Source: Phytohabitans houttuyneae (lineage in GTDB: Bacteria; Actinomycetota; Actinomycetes; Mycobacteriales; Micromonosporaceae). Taken from it: DNA of 64,000 nt. The stretch is from contig NZ_BLPF01000001.1 in NCBI RefSeq assembly GCF_011764425.1, positions 3,215,001-3,279,000 on the forward strand, in the 5' to 3' direction. The translations under genes were made by a program, and so were the position numbers. The notes beneath the pieces were generated by a model. The model saw only the letters and a list, made by a program, of their open reading frames with translations. It did no database searches and had not been told where the DNA came from. Positions 19,388 to 30,755 of the stretch are shown one piece after another. Numbering within the stretch: position 1 is the stretch's first letter; each line of letters starts with the position of its first letter.

Positions 19388-20196
19388 GGCAGCGGCACGT
19401 CGAGTCCGGCGCGCTCCGCCCGCTGCATGATCTTGGCGGCCAGCGAGAGCGCCGGCTGGGCGAGCGCGATGCCGTCGACGGCGGACTCGCGGGACTTTTC
19501 GGCCCGCTTGATCTGCTCCCAGTTCTCCACGATCTCGTCGACACCGGCCACGGCGGTACCGGCGAAGACGTGCGGGTTGCGGCGGATCAGCTTTTCGACC
19601 AGGTCACCGGCGACGTCGTCGACCGACCACCGCTCGTCCTCCGGAAGCTCCTCGGCCAGCCGCGCGTGCAGCACCACCTGCAGCAGCACGTCGCCAAGCT
19701 CCTCGCGGAGCGCGCCAAGGTCGCCGGCCTCGATCGCGTCGTACGCCTCGTAGCACTCCTCCAGCAGAAACTGCGCGAGCGTCGCGTGCGTCTGCTGCCG
19801 CTTCCACGGATCGCCGCCGGGCGACATCAGCCGGTCCATGACGGTCACCGCGTCGAGCATGCGCGCGCCGGGAGGGTCCCACGAGCCGTACATCAGCTCC
19901 AGCTCGGCCCGGCCCGACTCGCGGAGCAGCCGCAGGCCGAGCTCGCGGGCGAAAGCCTCGTCGCCGCCCGGGCCAGCAAGCCACACCGCGGTGCCGTCCG
20001 GTCCCGCCGCCTCCAGCAGCGCGTCGGTGCCGCCGGCGATCGTGACGGTGCCGCCCGCCGCGCGTACCGCCGCGGTCAGCTCACTCTCGGCACCCGCGAG
20101 CACCGGGTGCGCCCGCACCAGGTCCCAGGCCTGCGCCGTCAGCAGGCCGGCGGGCAGCCGCGGCGAGGTGACGAGCAGTACCAGCCGAGCGGTCAT
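19249..20196 (-). CDS. mazG: MazG family nucleoside triphosphate pyrophosphohydrolase
   Basis: 315-residue MazG protein, expected to hydrolyse (d)NTPs to monophosphates and so clean the nucleotide pool. The MazG core with its Mg-binding carboxylates is seen as LEECYEAYDAIEAGDLGALR, then EELGDVLLQVVLHA, with a later VEKLIRRNPHVF. An extra N-terminal domain of about 110 residues precedes it, as in actinobacterial members (M. tuberculosis MazG, Rv1021). The start ATG 20196 overlaps the stop of the upstream lipoprotein gene. It is part of the mfd-lipoprotein-mazG operon. Confidence 0.94.
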   Translation of the reverse strand: MTARLVLLVTSPRLPAGLLTAQAWDLVRAHPVLAGAESELTAAVRAAGGTVTIAGGTDALLEAAGPDGTAVWLAGPGGDEAFARELGLRLLRESGRAELELMYGSWDPPGARMLDAVTVMDRLMSPGGDPWKRQQTHATLAQFLLEECYEAYDAIEAGDLGALREELGDVLLQVVLHARLAEELPEDERWSVDDVAGDLVEKLIRRNPHVFAGTAVAGVDEIVENWEQIKRAEKSRESAVDGIALAQPALSLAAKIMQRAERAGLDVPLPQAVDDLGAALLAIVADARSRGLDAEAALRRAALSYAGAVRAAEAG

Positions 20197-20921
20197 GAAG
20201 ATACGTCGGTCACCAGGTCAGACGAGATGAACGGCAGGTTGTAGAAGACCGGGCCCTGCTGCGTGCCGACCGCCATCGGGGCGCTGACCGGGTCGTACTT
20301 CGGGTTGACCTTGGTGTCGGTCCTCTCCGCCTCCGCGCCGAGCGAGGTCGACACGAGGATCGCGGCCTCGGCGAAGATCGCCGCCCCGAACTGCTCCCGC
20401 ACCTGGGCGACGGGCAGGCCCGCCTCGATGGCACCCGACTCGGCGAGCGCGTTGTACACCTTCATGATCCCCTCGTCCGTGAGCTGGGCGCGGGGCGTGT
20501 TTTCGGTGATGACCGTCTGCAGGTCGAGCCACTCGGCCCACAGCTTCACGTACTCGCTGTCGCCGGACACGGCCAACGCCTGGGCGATCTCGCCGGGCTC
20601 GGTGGGCTCCTTCGCCGGCGGCATGTTCTTTTCCTTGACCACCCGGCGCGCCAGCTCGAGGCTCACCAGCAGGTCGACGACCTCCTGGCGGGTGACCGGC
20701 AGCTCCGCGGCGGGCGCGGGCGAGCCGGACGCCTCCGGTGCGGGCTCCGGCGTGGGCGTCTTGGCCACCGCGTCGTCGTACACCTGAGACACGCGGTCCT
20801 CGGTGATCGTCGTGTCGCCCACGAACGCGGCCTTGCCGGACTCGGTCTCGCAGCCGGTGAGGCTGCCCAGGCCCAACGAGGCGACGACGAGAATGGATGC
20901 CAGCCGGCGGCCACGGTTCAT
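20193..20921 (-). CDS. SurA N-terminal-like lipoprotein
   Basis: 242-residue lipoprotein. The signal peptide ends in lipobox LTGC with Cys24, then comes AAFVGDTTITEDRVSQVYDD, which resembles the start of SurA/PrsA-type chaperone N-terminal domains. A Pro/Ala-rich insert and a helical body follow, but there is no parvulin isomerase domain. It probably sits on the outer membrane face and assists secreted protein folding; this is inferred from the domain. I chose ATG 20921 over GTG 20930 because GAGAG is well spaced for it. It lies between mfd (53 bp upstream) and mazG, which its stop overlaps. Confidence 0.8.
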   Translation of the reverse strand: MNRGRRLASILVVASLGLGSLTGCETESGKAAFVGDTTITEDRVSQVYDDAVAKTPTPEPAPEASGSPAPAAELPVTRQEVVDLLVSLELARRVVKEKNMPPAKEPTEPGEIAQALAVSGDSEYVKLWAEWLDLQTVITENTPRAQLTDEGIMKVYNALAESGAIEAGLPVAQVREQFGAAIFAEAAILVSTSLGAEAERTDTKVNPKYDPVSAPMAVGTQQGPVFYNLPFISSDLVTDVSS

Positions 20922-20974
20922 GGCCGACACTCTCTCACGCGCTCCTCACAGCGGCCGGTACGGGGTCTGCCATG

Positions 20975-23900
20975 CTAGCTCTCGCTCCGCGAGGGCGGAT
21001 CGCCCAGCACGTCCTTGAGCAGCTGCACGCACCACTCCAGCAGAGCCTGGTCGCGCAGCGGCTCGCCGCCGATCCGGCGGGTGCTCGGGCGCGGCACGCT
21101 GACCTGCTCGGCCGCCAGCTTGTAGACGGCGTCCGGGTGGTAGCGCTTGAGCCGCAGCTGCTTGGAGTCGGGCAGCGCCAGCGGGGCGAAGCGCAGGTGC
21201 TTGCCCTGCACCGAGACGTCGGTGAGGCCGTACGACCGGGCGACCAGCCGGAACCGGGCGACCGCGACAAGGTTGGCGACGGGTGCGGGCGGCTCGCCGT
21301 AGCGGTCGCGCATTTCCACGACCGCCTCGTCGAGCTCCGCGGCCGTGCGGGCCGAGGCGAGCTTGCGGTACATCTCCAGGCGCAGCCGCTCCACCCCGAT
21401 GTAGTCGTGCGGCAGATGCGCGTCCACCGGAAGGTCGATCTTGACGTCGACCTCCTCCTCGGCCGGCCGCTCGCCCTTGAACTGCTGGACCGCCTCGCCG
21501 ACCATCCGCACGTACAGGTCGAAGCCCACGCCCTCGATGTGCCCGGACTGCTCGCCGCCGAGCAGGTTGCCGGCACCCCGGATCTCCAGGTCCTTCATCG
21601 CCACGTACATGCCCGCGCCCAGCTCGGTGTGCTGCGCGATCGTGGCCAGCCGCTCGTGGGCGTGCTCGGTCAGCGGCTTGTCGCGGGGATAGAGGAAGTA
21701 CGCGTACGCCCGCTCGCGGCCGCGCCCCACCCGGCCCCGGATCTGGTGCAGCTGCGCGAGGCCGAGCAGGTCGGCCCGCTCGACGATCAGCGTGTTCGCG
21801 TTCGGGATGTCGATGCCCGACTCGACGATCGTGGTGCAGACGAGGACGTCGTACTCCTTCTCCCAGAAGCCGACCATGACCTTCTCCAGGGCGTCCTCAC
21901 CCATCTGGCCGTGCGCCACCGCGACCCGCGCCTCGGGCACCAGCTCGCGGATCCGGCGTGCCGCCCGGTCGATCGACTCGACCCGGTTGTGCAGGTAGAA
22001 GACCTGCCCGTCGCGGAGCAGCTCGCGGTGGATGGCGGCGGCGACCTGCTTGTCGTCGTACGCCCCCACGAACGTCAGCACCGGGTGCCGCTCCTCCGGC
22101 GGCGTGGCGATCGTGGACATCTCCCGGATACCGGTGATCGCCATCTCCAGCGTGCGCGGGATCGGGGTGGCCGACATCGTGAGCACGTCGACGGCGGTGC
22201 GCAGCTGCTTGAGGTACTCCTTGTGCTCGACGCCGAAGCGCTGCTCCTCGTCGACGATCACCATGCCCAGGTTTTTGAAGCGGGTGGACGTCTGCAGCAG
22301 CCGGTGCGTACCGATCACGATGTCCGCGCTGCCGTCGGCCGCCTTGCCCAGCGTCTGCTCGGTCTCCTTCGGCGTCTGGAAGCGGGACAGCTGGCGGATC
22401 TCCAGCGGAAACTGGCCCATCCGGTCGGTGAACGTGTTGTAGTGCTGCTGCGCCAGCAGCGTGGTCGGCACCAGCACCGCCACCTGCTTGCCGTCCTGGA
22501 CCGCCTTGAACGCGGCGCGTACCGCGATCTCGGTCTTGCCGTAACCCACGTCGCCACAGATCAGCCGGTCCATCGGGGTCGGCTGCTCCATGTCCTGCTT
22601 GACCTCCTCGATGGCGGCGAGCTGGTCGGGCGTCTCCGTGTACGGGAACGCGTCCTCCAGCTCGCGCTGCCACGGCGTGTCCGGGCCGAACGCGTGCCCC
22701 TTCGAGGCCTTGCGGGCGGCATAGAGCTGGATCAGCTGCGCGGCGATCTCGCGGACCGCCTTGCGCGCCCGCGCCTTCGCCTTCTGCCACTCCGCGCCGC
22801 CCATCTTGTGCAGCGCCGGGTTTTCACCACCCACGTAGCGGGAGAGCTGGTCGAGCTGGTCGGTCGGCACGAAGAGGCGGTCGCCGGGCTGGCCGCGCTT
22901 GCTCGGCGCGTACTCGATGACCAGGTACTCCCGGGACGCGCCGTTGACGGTGCGCTGCACAAGCTCGACGTACTTGCCGATCCCGTGCTGCTCGTGCACG
23001 ACGAAGTCGCCGGCCCGCAGCTCCAGCGGGTCGATCGTGTTGCGCCGCCGGCTGGGCATCTTGCGCATGTCGCGGGTGGAGGCGCCGCGGCCGCCGGTGA
23101 TGTCGTTGCCGGTGATCACGGCGAGGCGTGCCACCTCGTCGAGGAAGCCGTGGTTGAGCTCGCCGCAGCTGACCAGGAGCTGGCCGGGACGCGGCGGGGC
23201 GTCGATCGACTCGACCATCGTGGCGCCGAGCCCGGCGTCGTGCAGCACCTCGACGGCCCGCTGGGCCGGCCCGTGCCCCTCGAAGACAAGCGCGACAGCC
23301 CAGCCGTCGCCGGACCACCGCTTGAGGTCGTCGACCACTCGCGCGGTCTCGCCGTGGTAAAGCGGCACCGCCTGCGCCGCGACCGTGACCGCGTCGGCGA
23401 GGTCGGGCGACACCGTCACCTCGGGCAGCGGGTCTTCCCATGGCAACGCTTCGGGCGCCGCGACCTCCGACTCGCCGAGGCCGAACGGCGACACCGTCCA
23501 CCAGGGCAGGCCGAGGTCGCCGGCGACCGCGCGTACCTCGGCAAGGGTCCGGAAGGCGGCGGCGCCGAGGTCGACCGGGGCCTGGCCTCCGACGGCGGCC
23601 GCGGCCCAGCTTGCCTCGAGAAACTCCGCCGAGGTACGGACCAGGTCGTGCGCCCGCGTCCGGATCCGCTCCGGGTCGCACAGCAGCACGTGCGTGCCCG
23701 CCGGCATCGTGTTGACCAGCAGCTCCATGCTGTCGGTGCCGTCGAGCAGGGCCGGGGCGAGCGACTCCATGCCTTCGACCGGGATGCCCTCGGCGAGCTT
23801 TTCGAGGATCTCCTCCAGCTCGGGGTGCTTGACCGCCAGCTCGGCCGCCCGCTCCCGCACGTCCGGGGTCAGCAGCAGCTCCCGGCAGGGCGGCGCCCAC

Positions 23901-24589
23901 AGCTGCTGTACCGCCTCGATCGTCCGCTGGTCGGCGACCGCGAACGTGCGGATCTCCTCGACCTCGTCGCCCCAGAACTCCACCCGCGACGGGTGCTCGT
24001 CGGTCGGCGGGAAGATGTCCAGGATGCCGCCGCGGACCGCGAACTCGCCGCGCTTGGTCACCAGGTCCACCCGCGAGTACGCCATGTCGGTCAGCCGCCG
24101 CGCCACGTCCTCCAGCGCCGCCTCCGCACCCGGCCGCAGCTCGACCGGCTCGAGGTCGCCAAGCCCCTTGAGCATCGGCTGCAGCACCGACCGCACCGGC
24201 GCGACGACCACCCGCAGCGGGTTGCCCTCGGGATGGGCGAGCCGGCGCAGCACCGCCAGCCGCCGCCCCACCGTGTCCGAACGCGGTGACAGCCGCTCGT
24301 GCGGCAGCGTCTCCCAGGAGTGGAAGACCGCCACCTGGTCCGCCGGCAGGAGGCTGCCGAGCGCGAGCGCCAGGTCGTCCGCCTCCCGGCTGGTCGCCGT
24401 CACGGCGAGGACCGGCTTCTGCGCCCCGCCCGCGTCGGCGTCCGCCGTCACCGTCGCCACGACGAACGGCCGGAGCGCCGCGGGCGCGGTGAGGTCGAGC
24501 CCGTCGGACCCGCCACCCCTGGCCCGGTCCCGGACGCGGGCCAGCGCCGGGTCGCCGAGAGCGGCGGGCAGCAGACCGGCGAGCTTCAT
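20975..24589 (-). CDS. mfd: Transcription-repair coupling factor
   Basis: 1204-residue Mfd, which removes RNA polymerase stalled at lesions and recruits UvrA. The domain order is complete. An N-terminal UvrB-like region contains [19 protein letters not shown]. The RNA polymerase interaction domain lies at about residues 515-585 ([20 protein letters not shown]). The helicase has Walker [10 protein letters not shown] near residue 679 and the DEEQ box [11 protein letters not shown] near 778, followed by the RG/translocase motifs [10 protein letters not shown] and [14 protein letters not shown]-terminal domain ends it. It starts at ATG 24589. It leads the mfd-lipoprotein-mazG operon. The long frame on the opposite strand here is only a codon-bias shadow. 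Confidence 0.97.
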   Translation of the reverse strand: MKLAGLLPAALGDPALARVRDRARGGGSDGLDLTAPAALRPFVVATVTADADAGGAQKPVLAVTATSREADDLALALGSLLPADQVAVFHSWETLPHERLSPRSDTVGRRLAVLRRLAHPEGNPLRVVVAPVRSVLQPMLKGLGDLEPVELRPGAEAALEDVARRLTDMAYSRVDLVTKRGEFAVRGGILDIFPPTDEHPSRVEFWGDEVEEIRTFAVADQRTIEAVQQLWAPPCRELLLTPDVRERAAELAVKHPELEEILEKLAEGIPVEGMESLAPALLDGTDSMELLVNTMPAGTHVLLCDPERIRTRAHDLVRTSAEFLEASWAAAAVGGQAPVDLGAAAFRTLAEVRAVAGDLGLPWWTVSPFGLGESEVAAPEALPWEDPLPEVTVSPDLADAVTVAAQAVPLYHGETARVVDDLKRWSGDGWAVALVFEGHGPAQRAVEVLHDAGLGATMVESIDAPPRPGQLLVSCGELNHGFLDEVARLAVITGNDITGGRGASTRDMRKMPSRRRNTIDPLELRAGDFVVHEQHGIGKYVELVQRTVNGASREYLVIEYAPSKRGQPGDRLFVPTDQLDQLSRYVGGENPALHKMGGAEWQKAKARARKAVREIAAQLIQLYAARKASKGHAFGPDTPWQRELEDAFPYTETPDQLAAIEEVKQDMEQPTPMDRLICGDVGYGKTEIAVRAAFKAVQDGKQVAVLVPTTLLAQQHYNTFTDRMGQFPLEIRQLSRFQTPKETEQTLGKAADGSADIVIGTHRLLQTSTRFKNLGMVIVDEEQRFGVEHKEYLKQLRTAVDVLTMSATPIPRTLEMAITGIREMSTIATPPEERHPVLTFVGAYDDKQVAAAIHRELLRDGQVFYLHNRVESIDRAARRIRELVPEARVAVAHGQMGEDALEKVMVGFWEKEYDVLVCTTIVESGIDIPNANTLIVERADLLGLAQLHQIRGRVGRGRERAYAYFLYPRDKPLTEHAHERLATIAQHTELGAGMYVAMKDLEIRGAGNLLGGEQSGHIEGVGFDLYVRMVGEAVQQFKGERPAEEEVDVKIDLPVDAHLPHDYIGVERLRLEMYRKLASARTAAELDEAVVEMRDRYGEPPAPVANLVAVARFRLVARSYGLTDVSVQGKHLRFAPLALPDSKQLRLKRYHPDAVYKLAAEQVSVPRPSTRRIGGEPLRDQALLEWCVQLLKDVLGDPPSRSES

Positions 24590-24733
24590 GAGAGGCCTCC
24601 TGGGTTGCGGGCACGCACGAAGGCCCCGCGCCCGGACCGGACGGGGGGTGTCACACCAGCCTAGCTCTCCGCCCGCCTGGCGATACGCGGGTGAACGACC
24701 ACGCGGGACGGGCGCATCTGGTATGAGTCATGC

Positions 24734-25720
24734 GTGGGCAAATGGAGCAAAACGGGCGCACTGCTGCTCGGCACGCTGGCGGTGGCGGCGGCCTTCGTCT
24801 GGTCCTACGCCGGGGCGCTGCACCAGCCCACGCCGCGGGACGTGCCGGTCGGCGTGGTGCGCGGCGACAGCACCGCCGCCACCTTGCTGTCCGCGTTGCG
24901 CCCGCAGCTCAAGGCCATCGAGTACCCGGACGGCGCGGCCGCCGCGGACGCGCTGACCCGCCGCAAGGTGTACGCCGTGCTGGCCGCCACCGACGCGGGC
25001 GGCGCGCCCGGCCTCACGCTCACCACCGCGAGCGCCTCGGGGCCGATGGCGACCGACCTGATCACGCAGGCCACGACCGCGGCGGCGGCAACCGGCGAGG
25101 TGCCGCTGACGGTGGCGGACGCGGTACCCACGTCCGGCGGCGACCCCCGCGGGCTGGTGCCGTTCTACCTGGTCGTGGGTCTCGTCCTGGGCGGCTATCT
25201 GGCCGCCACCGTGCTCGGCCTCACGACCGGGACCGTCCCCGCCGACCTTGACGACGCGGCGCTGCGGATCGGCGTGCTCGCGATCTTCGCCGCGCTGCTG
25301 GGCACGGCCGGGGCGATCATCACCGGCCCGGTGCTGGACGTGTTCACCGCGCACCGGCCGGGCATCGCCATCGCGGGCGCACTCGTCACGTTCGCCTCGG
25401 GGCTCGTCGCGTCGGCCGTGCAGGGGTGGCTCGGCCTGTTCGGCACGGGCTTGGTGATCTTCCTGTTCGTCGTGCTGGGCAACCCGGGCTCGGGCGGGAT
25501 CTATCCGCCGGAGTTTCTGCCCGCCCTCTTCCGGGGGATGCACCGGTGGAACCTTCCCGGACTCGGCACCGATCTCGTCAAGTCCGTGGTGTACTTCGAC
25601 CGCAAGGCGGCCGGCTGGCCGATCACCGCGCTCGCCGTGTGGGCCGCGGCCGGTGTGGGGGTACTGCTGGCGGCAGCCGCGGTACGTGGCCGGACTCTGA
25701 GACATGACTCACCAGTTTGA
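24734..25720 (+). CDS. DUF3533/YhgE-like ABC-2-type membrane protein
   Basis: 328 residues. An N-terminal transmembrane helix (residues 7-26) is followed by an extracytoplasmic domain of about 110 residues (VPVGVVRGDSTAATLLSALR onward), then six further hydrophobic helices. This head-plus-helices plan matches DUF3533 and YhgE/Pip-like members of the ABC-2 permease clan, which often export cell-envelope components or act in antibiotic tolerance. No ATPase gene is adjacent. The start is GTG 24734. It is followed by a 76-bp gap and then ppc; the function is not determinable here. Confidence 0.75.
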   Translation: MGKWSKTGALLLGTLAVAAAFVWSYAGALHQPTPRDVPVGVVRGDSTAATLLSALRPQLKAIEYPDGAAAADALTRRKVYAVLAATDAGGAPGLTLTTASASGPMATDLITQATTAAAATGEVPLTVADAVPTSGGDPRGLVPFYLVVGLVLGGYLAATVLGLTTGTVPADLDDAALRIGVLAIFAALLGTAGAIITGPVLDVFTAHRPGIAIAGALVTFASGLVASAVQGWLGLFGTGLVIFLFVVLGNPGSGGIYPPEFLPALFRGMHRWNLPGLGTDLVKSVVYFDRKAAGWPITALAVWAAAGVGVLLAAAAVRGRTLRHDSPV

Positions 25721-25796
25721 CCAGGTGGCAACGTGGCGTCGGTAACATCCTTTTGTCGGACAGCGCCGTCCTTCGTACTCACGTAAGGAGCGCACG

Positions 25797-28577
25797 GTGA
25801 CCGAGCACGCCGACGATCCCAACCAGGCGCTCCGCGCAGACATCCGCCGCCTTGGCACGCTCCTGGGCCAGACCCTCGCGCGGCAGGAGGGTCCGCCGCT
25901 GCTCGACCTGGTCGAGGAGATCCGCGCGCTGGTGCGCACCGACGCCGAGCGGGCGGCCACGCGGCTGGGCACGATGGACGTCACCACGGGCACCCAGCTG
26001 GCCCGCGCCTTCTCGACGTACTTCCACCTGGCCAACATCACCGAGCAGGTGCACCGCGCCCGCGACCTGCGGCGCCAGCGGGCCACCCAGGGCGGGTGGC
26101 TGGACCAGGCGGCCAAGCTCATCGCCGAGCGGGGCGTGCCGACCGACGAGATCGCGGCAGCGGCGCGGCGGCTGGCGGTGCGCCCTGTCTTCACCGCGCA
26201 CCCCACCGAGGCGGCCCGCCGCTCGATCCTCTCCAAGCTCCGCGCGGTGGCCGACGAGCTCGACGCCGAGGCGGCCGACGCGATTCTGTACGGCGCGACC
26301 GAGTCCCCGCAGACCGAGCGCCGCCTCGCCGAGCTGATCGACCTGCTGTGGCAGACCGACGAGCTGCGCCTCGACCGCCCCGACCCCACCGACGAGGCGC
26401 GCAACGCGGTCTACTACCTGCGCGACCTCTACTCCGACGCGGCGCCCCAGGTGCTCGACGACCTCACCGACACGCTGCGCACGCTGGGCGTGGAGACGGC
26501 ACCGACGGCGCGGCCGCTCACGTTCGGCACGTGGATCGGCGGCGACCGCGACGGCAACCCGTTCGTGACGCCACGGGTGACCCGCGACGTGCTCATGATC
26601 CAGCACGAGCACGGCATCCAGGCCACCGAGGCGGCCATGGACGCGCTGATCAACGAGGTCTCGGTGTCCCGCCGGCTGCGCGGCGTGTCGCTCGACCTCT
26701 CCGCCAGCCTGGCCAAGGACCTCGACGCGCTGCCCGAGGTGACACAGCGCTTCCGGCGCACCAACGCCGAGGAGCCCTACCGCCTCAAGGCCCGCTGCAT
26801 CAAGGCCAAGCTGGCCAACACGCGGCGCCGGCTTGGCCAGGGCACCGCACACGTGCCGGGGCGCGACTACCGCGGCTCCGACGAGCTCCTGGCCGACCTC
26901 GAGCTGCTGCGCGCCTCGCTCGCCCGCAACTCCGGCCAGCTCACCGCCGTGGGCCGGCTGGCGTCGGTGATCCGCACGGTGGCCGCGTTCGGCCTGCACC
27001 TGGCCACGATGGACGTGCGCGAGCACGCCGAGGCACACCACGCGGTGCTCGCCCAGATGTACGCGCGGATCGGCGAGGTCGCCGACTACAACACCCTCTC
27101 CCGCGCCGAGCGCACCAAGCTGCTCTCCGACGAGCTCACCGGCCGGCGCCCACTGTCCAGCCTGGACACCCCGCTCAGCGAGTCGACGCGGCGCACCTTC
27201 GAGGTCTTCAGCACGATCCGCGAGGCGCAGCAGCGCTTCGGCCCGGAGGTCGTCGAGTCGTACATCATCTCGATGACCCTCGGCGTCGACGACGTGCTGG
27301 CCGCGGCGGTGCTGGCCCGCGAGGCCGGCCTGATCGACGTGCACAGCCACAAGGCCCGCATCGGCTTCGTCCCGCTGCTGGAGACGCCCGCCGAGCTCGA
27401 CGCCGGTGGCGAGCTGCTCGACGAGATGCTGTCGCTGCCGGCGTACCGCGCGCTGGTCGCCGCCCGCGGCGACGTGCAGGAGGTCATGCTCGGCTACTCC
27501 GACTCCAACAAGGAAGCCGGCATCACCACGTCACAGTGGTCGATCCACCGCGCCCAGCGCGCCCTGCGCGACGTGGCCGCCCGCCACGGCGTGCGGCTGC
27601 GCCTCTTCCACGGCCGCGGCGGCACCGTCGGTCGCGGTGGCGGCCCGACGCACGAGGCGATCCTGGCCCAGCCGTACAACACCCTCGACGGTGCCATAAA
27701 GGTCACCGAGCAGGGCGAGGTCATCTCCGACAAGTACACGCTGCCGGCGCTGGCCCGCGAAAACCTGGAGCTGACCGTCGCCGCGGTCCTCCAGGCCACT
27801 CTGCTGCACACCACCTCGCGCGTCTCCACGGATGCCCTGATCCGCTGGGACTCCACGATGGACACCACGTCCGCGGCGGCCTTCAAGGCGTACCGCGAGC
27901 TGGTCGAAGACCCGGACCTGCCGGCGTACTTCTGGGCCTCCACGCCCACCGAGCTGCTGGGCGCCCTCAACATCGGCTCCCGCCCCGCCAAGCGCCCCAA
28001 CACGGGTGCCGGGCTGAGCGGCCTGCGCGCCATCCCGTGGGTGTTCGGCTGGACCCAGTCCCGCCAGATCGTCCCCGGCTGGTACGGCGTGGGCACCGGC
28101 CTGGCCGCGGCCCGCGAGGCCGGCCTGGCGGACGTGCTGGCCGAGATGCACGCGAGCTGGCAGTTCTTCCGGACCTTCCTCTCCAACGTGGAGATGATGC
28201 TCTTCAAGACCGACCTGAAGATCGCCCGCCGCTACGTGGAGACGCTCGTCCCGGAAGAGCTGCGCCCGATCTTCGGGAAGATCGAGGCCGAGTACGCGCT
28301 CACGGTCCAGGAGGTGCTCGCCATCACCGGCGAGTCGGCACTGCTCAACGGCCAGCCGGTCTTGGAGCGCACGCTCGCCGTCCGCGACACCTACCTGGAG
28401 CCGCTGCACCACCTGCAGGTGGCACTGCTGCGCCAGTACCGGGACTCGGGCGCGGCGGCGCGCGCGGTGGCGACAGCTCCGGGAGCCCGGCGGGCACCCG
28501 GCGACGGGACCGCGCTGGAGAGGGCCCTGCTGACCACTGTGAACGGCATCGCCGCGGGCATGCGCAACACCGGCTGA
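25797..28577 (+). CDS. ppc: Phosphoenolpyruvate carboxylase
   Basis: 926-residue PEP carboxylase, forming oxaloacetate from PEP and bicarbonate to refill the TCA cycle. Catalytic segments are intact: [13 protein letters not shown] with the first active-site His, the Lys/Arg region [16 protein letters not shown], and the glycine-rich [18 protein letters not shown] with the second His and Arg. The C-terminal NTG ending is the normal one for the family and is required for tetramer activity. The start is GTG 25797, with AAGGAG 8-9 nt upstream. The length matches other actinobacterial enzymes. It converges on the lasso cluster with only 13 bp between stop codons. Confidence 0.97.
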   Translation: MTEHADDPNQALRADIRRLGTLLGQTLARQEGPPLLDLVEEIRALVRTDAERAATRLGTMDVTTGTQLARAFSTYFHLANITEQVHRARDLRRQRATQGGWLDQAAKLIAERGVPTDEIAAAARRLAVRPVFTAHPTEAARRSILSKLRAVADELDAEAADAILYGATESPQTERRLAELIDLLWQTDELRLDRPDPTDEARNAVYYLRDLYSDAAPQVLDDLTDTLRTLGVETAPTARPLTFGTWIGGDRDGNPFVTPRVTRDVLMIQHEHGIQATEAAMDALINEVSVSRRLRGVSLDLSASLAKDLDALPEVTQRFRRTNAEEPYRLKARCIKAKLANTRRRLGQGTAHVPGRDYRGSDELLADLELLRASLARNSGQLTAVGRLASVIRTVAAFGLHLATMDVREHAEAHHAVLAQMYARIGEVADYNTLSRAERTKLLSDELTGRRPLSSLDTPLSESTRRTFEVFSTIREAQQRFGPEVVESYIISMTLGVDDVLAAAVLAREAGLIDVHSHKARIGFVPLLETPAELDAGGELLDEMLSLPAYRALVAARGDVQEVMLGYSDSNKEAGITTSQWSIHRAQRALRDVAARHGVRLRLFHGRGGTVGRGGGPTHEAILAQPYNTLDGAIKVTEQGEVISDKYTLPALARENLELTVAAVLQATLLHTTSRVSTDALIRWDSTMDTTSAAAFKAYRELVEDPDLPAYFWASTPTELLGALNIGSRPAKRPNTGAGLSGLRAIPWVFGWTQSRQIVPGWYGVGTGLAAAREAGLADVLAEMHASWQFFRTFLSNVEMMLFKTDLKIARRYVETLVPEELRPIFGKIEAEYALTVQEVLAITGESALLNGQPVLERTLAVRDTYLEPLHHLQVALLRQYRDSGAAARAVATAPGARRAPGDGTALERALLTTVNGIAAGMRNTG

Positions 28578-28590
28578 CCAGCCCACGGGG

Positions 28591-30330
28591 TCAGCTTGCG
28601 CTCCCCCACGCCGCCCCCGCCGCGAGCAGCTCGTCCGGCCGGCCCTCGTTGGCGACGGCGCCGTCGCGCAGGACCACGACCCGGTCGGCGCACCGCACGG
28701 TCGCGGGGCGGTGGGTGATGACCAGCAGCGCACAGATCCGCGACACCTCGCGGATGGTACGGGTCAGTGCCGCCTCGTTGGCCGGGTCGAGGTGGGCGGT
28801 GGGCTCGTCGAGCAGCAGCAACGCGGGCCGAGCCAGCAGCGAACGGGCGATCGCCAGCCGCTGGCGTTCCCCGCCGGACAGGAGCCGCCCATGCTCGCCG
28901 ACCTCCGCGTCGAGGCCGCGGGGAAGCCGCCGCACCAGGCCGGTCAGGTTGGTCATCGCCAGCGCCCACCGCAGGTCGTCGTCGTCGATCGGTGAGCCGG
29001 AGTAGGTAAGGTTTTCGCGCAACGTACCGGCCAGCACGGGGCAGTCCTGCTCGACCAGGCCGATCGCCCCGCGGTACTCGTCCAACGGGATCTGCCTCGC
29101 GTCCCGGCCGCGGTACAGCAGGCGGCCGCGATCCGGCTCGTAGAAGCGCTCGATCAGGCCGAAGACGGTGGACTTGCCCGAGCCGGACGGGCCGACGAGC
29201 GACACCTGGCCCGTCTCGGGCACGCGCAGCGACAGTCCACGAAGGACCGGGCGTCCGGGTTCGTAGCCGAACCACACGTCCTCCAACTCAAGCAGGCAGG
29301 GCCGGGGTTTGCCGTCAACACCGGCCACCGGCGCCGGCGCGCGGACGGCCGCCGGCTCGCGGGGCAGCGCGAGCACCTCGTTGACCCGGTACAGCGCGCC
29401 GGCGCCCTGCTGCACCGCACTGACCGCCTGGAAGATCGCGCCAACCGGCGTCGTGAGGTATGTGAGGTACAGCATGAAGGCCACCAGCTCACCGACGGTG
29501 CTGGCGCCGCCTGCCACCCGAGCGCCGCCGATCAGCAGTATGACGAGGTACGAGCCGGTCAGCGCGAGGTCGTTGACCGAACCCGCGCCGGCATCCAGCC
29601 GGGCCATCCGCAGGCGCGCCGCACACACCTGGCTGGCCCGCGCGAAGATGCGGTCGCCCTCCACTCGTTCGGCACGGTTGGCCCGGACCGACCGGATCGC
29701 GGACAGCGCGCGCTCCAGATCTGCTGTCAGCTCCCCCTCCGCCCGCTGCGCGACGGCAGACGCGCTCCGGATCCGCCGGACGACGGCCAGCAGCACCGGC
29801 AGCGCCACCCCGATCAGCACGGCGACCACGAGGAAGAGCGTCCAGTCCAGCCACACCATCACGGCCACCAGGCCCACCAGCCCGACGGCGCCGGATGCCG
29901 CGTTCGTGACGCTCTCCGCGACCAGCGTGCGGATCACGGCGGGATCACCGGTGGCCCGCGCGATCAGGTCACCGCCACGGTACCGGTCGAAGACGGCTAT
30001 CCGCAGCCGCAGCAGGTGCTCGGTCACCGCCCGCCGCAGCTCGAGCGTCACCGCCTCGCTTGCCTGTGCCTGTGCGTAGCGGGCCACGCCGAGAGCGCCC
30101 GCCTGGAGCAGGAAGAGGGCAACCAGGAGAGCGACCGGACCGGCGGGAAAGGCGCCGCCGGCCGTCGCGTCGACAGTGCGCCGGACCAGCAACGGCTGGA
30201 CCAATCCGCACCCGGTGGCACCCACCCCGAGCACGACCGCCAACGTCAGCCACCGGTAGTGGCCGCGCAACAGGCGCAGCGCTTCACGCCAGCCGGCGCG
30301 GTCGCGGGCACCGGCGGAGCGCACGCCCAC
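28591..30330 (-). CDS. Lasso peptide ABC exporter (fused permease/ATPase)
   Basis: 579-residue half-transporter. Six transmembrane helices fill the first about 300 residues, followed by an ABC ATPase with Walker A GPSGSGKST, signature LLSGGERQR, Walker B ALLLLDEPTAHLD and switch His in ITHRPAT. As the last gene of the lasso cluster it is the probable exporter that also gives self-immunity, and it should work as a homodimer. No C39 peptidase domain is present, so leader removal falls to the upstream B2 protein. The start is GTG 30330, 2 bp after the B2 stop, which implies translational coupling. Confidence 0.92.
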   Translation of the reverse strand: MGVRSAGARDRAGWREALRLLRGHYRWLTLAVVLGVGATGCGLVQPLLVRRTVDATAGGAFPAGPVALLVALFLLQAGALGVARYAQAQASEAVTLELRRAVTEHLLRLRIAVFDRYRGGDLIARATGDPAVIRTLVAESVTNAASGAVGLVGLVAVMVWLDWTLFLVVAVLIGVALPVLLAVVRRIRSASAVAQRAEGELTADLERALSAIRSVRANRAERVEGDRIFARASQVCAARLRMARLDAGAGSVNDLALTGSYLVILLIGGARVAGGASTVGELVAFMLYLTYLTTPVGAIFQAVSAVQQGAGALYRVNEVLALPREPAAVRAPAPVAGVDGKPRPCLLELEDVWFGYEPGRPVLRGLSLRVPETGQVSLVGPSGSGKSTVFGLIERFYEPDRGRLLYRGRDARQIPLDEYRGAIGLVEQDCPVLAGTLRENLTYSGSPIDDDDLRWALAMTNLTGLVRRLPRGLDAEVGEHGRLLSGGERQRLAIARSLLARPALLLLDEPTAHLDPANEAALTRTIREVSRICALLVITHRPATVRCADRVVVLRDGAVANEGRPDELLAAGAAWGSAS

Positions 30331-30332
30331 CC

Positions 30333-30749
30333 CTAGGCCACGGTGAAGAGCGGGCGGAAGTAGTCGGCGGGGAACTCCTCACCGACCGGTGCGCCGTCGA
30401 CTTCCACCCACGCGTGCGCGGCGAACGGGGGCAGCCGCCGGGTGCCGACGCACCACGCCGCCCACCCGCCGCGCATCCGGCACAGGAGCGCCACCGCCAG
30501 CGAGCGGGGCAGGCAGCCTTCGCGGGCCGCGCACACAAGGCTGACCGCCGTCACCGCCTGCCGGGCGGCGAGCACCTCTTCGCGCGTGGACGGCACGGCG
30601 CCGCGGCGCAGACGGGTGAGTACACGCCGGATCTGGCGCGGTGGGCGCCGGGCGAGCAGCCGGGCCGCCGCGACCGCGGTGCGCGCCGCGAGCCGCGTGG
30701 GCAGCGGTACCGACCGGGGGTCGTAGTAGATCGCCTCTGGCATCGACAT
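30333..30749 (-). CDS. Lasso peptide leader peptidase (B2 protein, transglutaminase-like)
   Basis: 138-residue stand-alone B2 protein of the Transglut_core3 family, which cuts the leader from the precursor with a cysteine protease active site. Cys79 in REGCLPRSLAVALL and His112 in FAAHAWVEVDG are the expected catalytic residues; Asp118 is the likely third member, although spacing leaves another acidic residue possible. In actinobacteria B2 lacks the recognition domain, which is supplied separately by B1, encoded just upstream. The start is ATG 30749 (another ATG 6 bp inside is equally placed). The gap to B1 is 6 bp. Confidence 0.93.
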   Translation of the reverse strand: MSMPEAIYYDPRSVPLPTRLAARTAVAAARLLARRPPRQIRRVLTRLRRGAVPSTREEVLAARQAVTAVSLVCAAREGCLPRSLAVALLCRMRGGWAAWCVGTRRLPPFAAHAWVEVDGAPVGEEFPADYFRPLFTVA

Positions 30750-30755
30750 GGCGCG

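Noticed and set aside
20897-24289. 1130-codon plus-strand open frame opposite mfd
   Set aside because: It is antisense to a perfect Mfd protein and composed of Arg/Gly/His/Leu-rich sequence with no motif; long antisense frames are expected at this GC content.
25779-27350. 523-codon minus-strand frame inside ppc
   Set aside because: Antisense shadow of ppc; no domain, no ribosome-binding site.
26096-29005. 969-codon plus-strand frame overlapping ppc
   Set aside because: Out of frame with PEP carboxylase, which has all its catalytic motifs; this frame is a low-complexity shadow.
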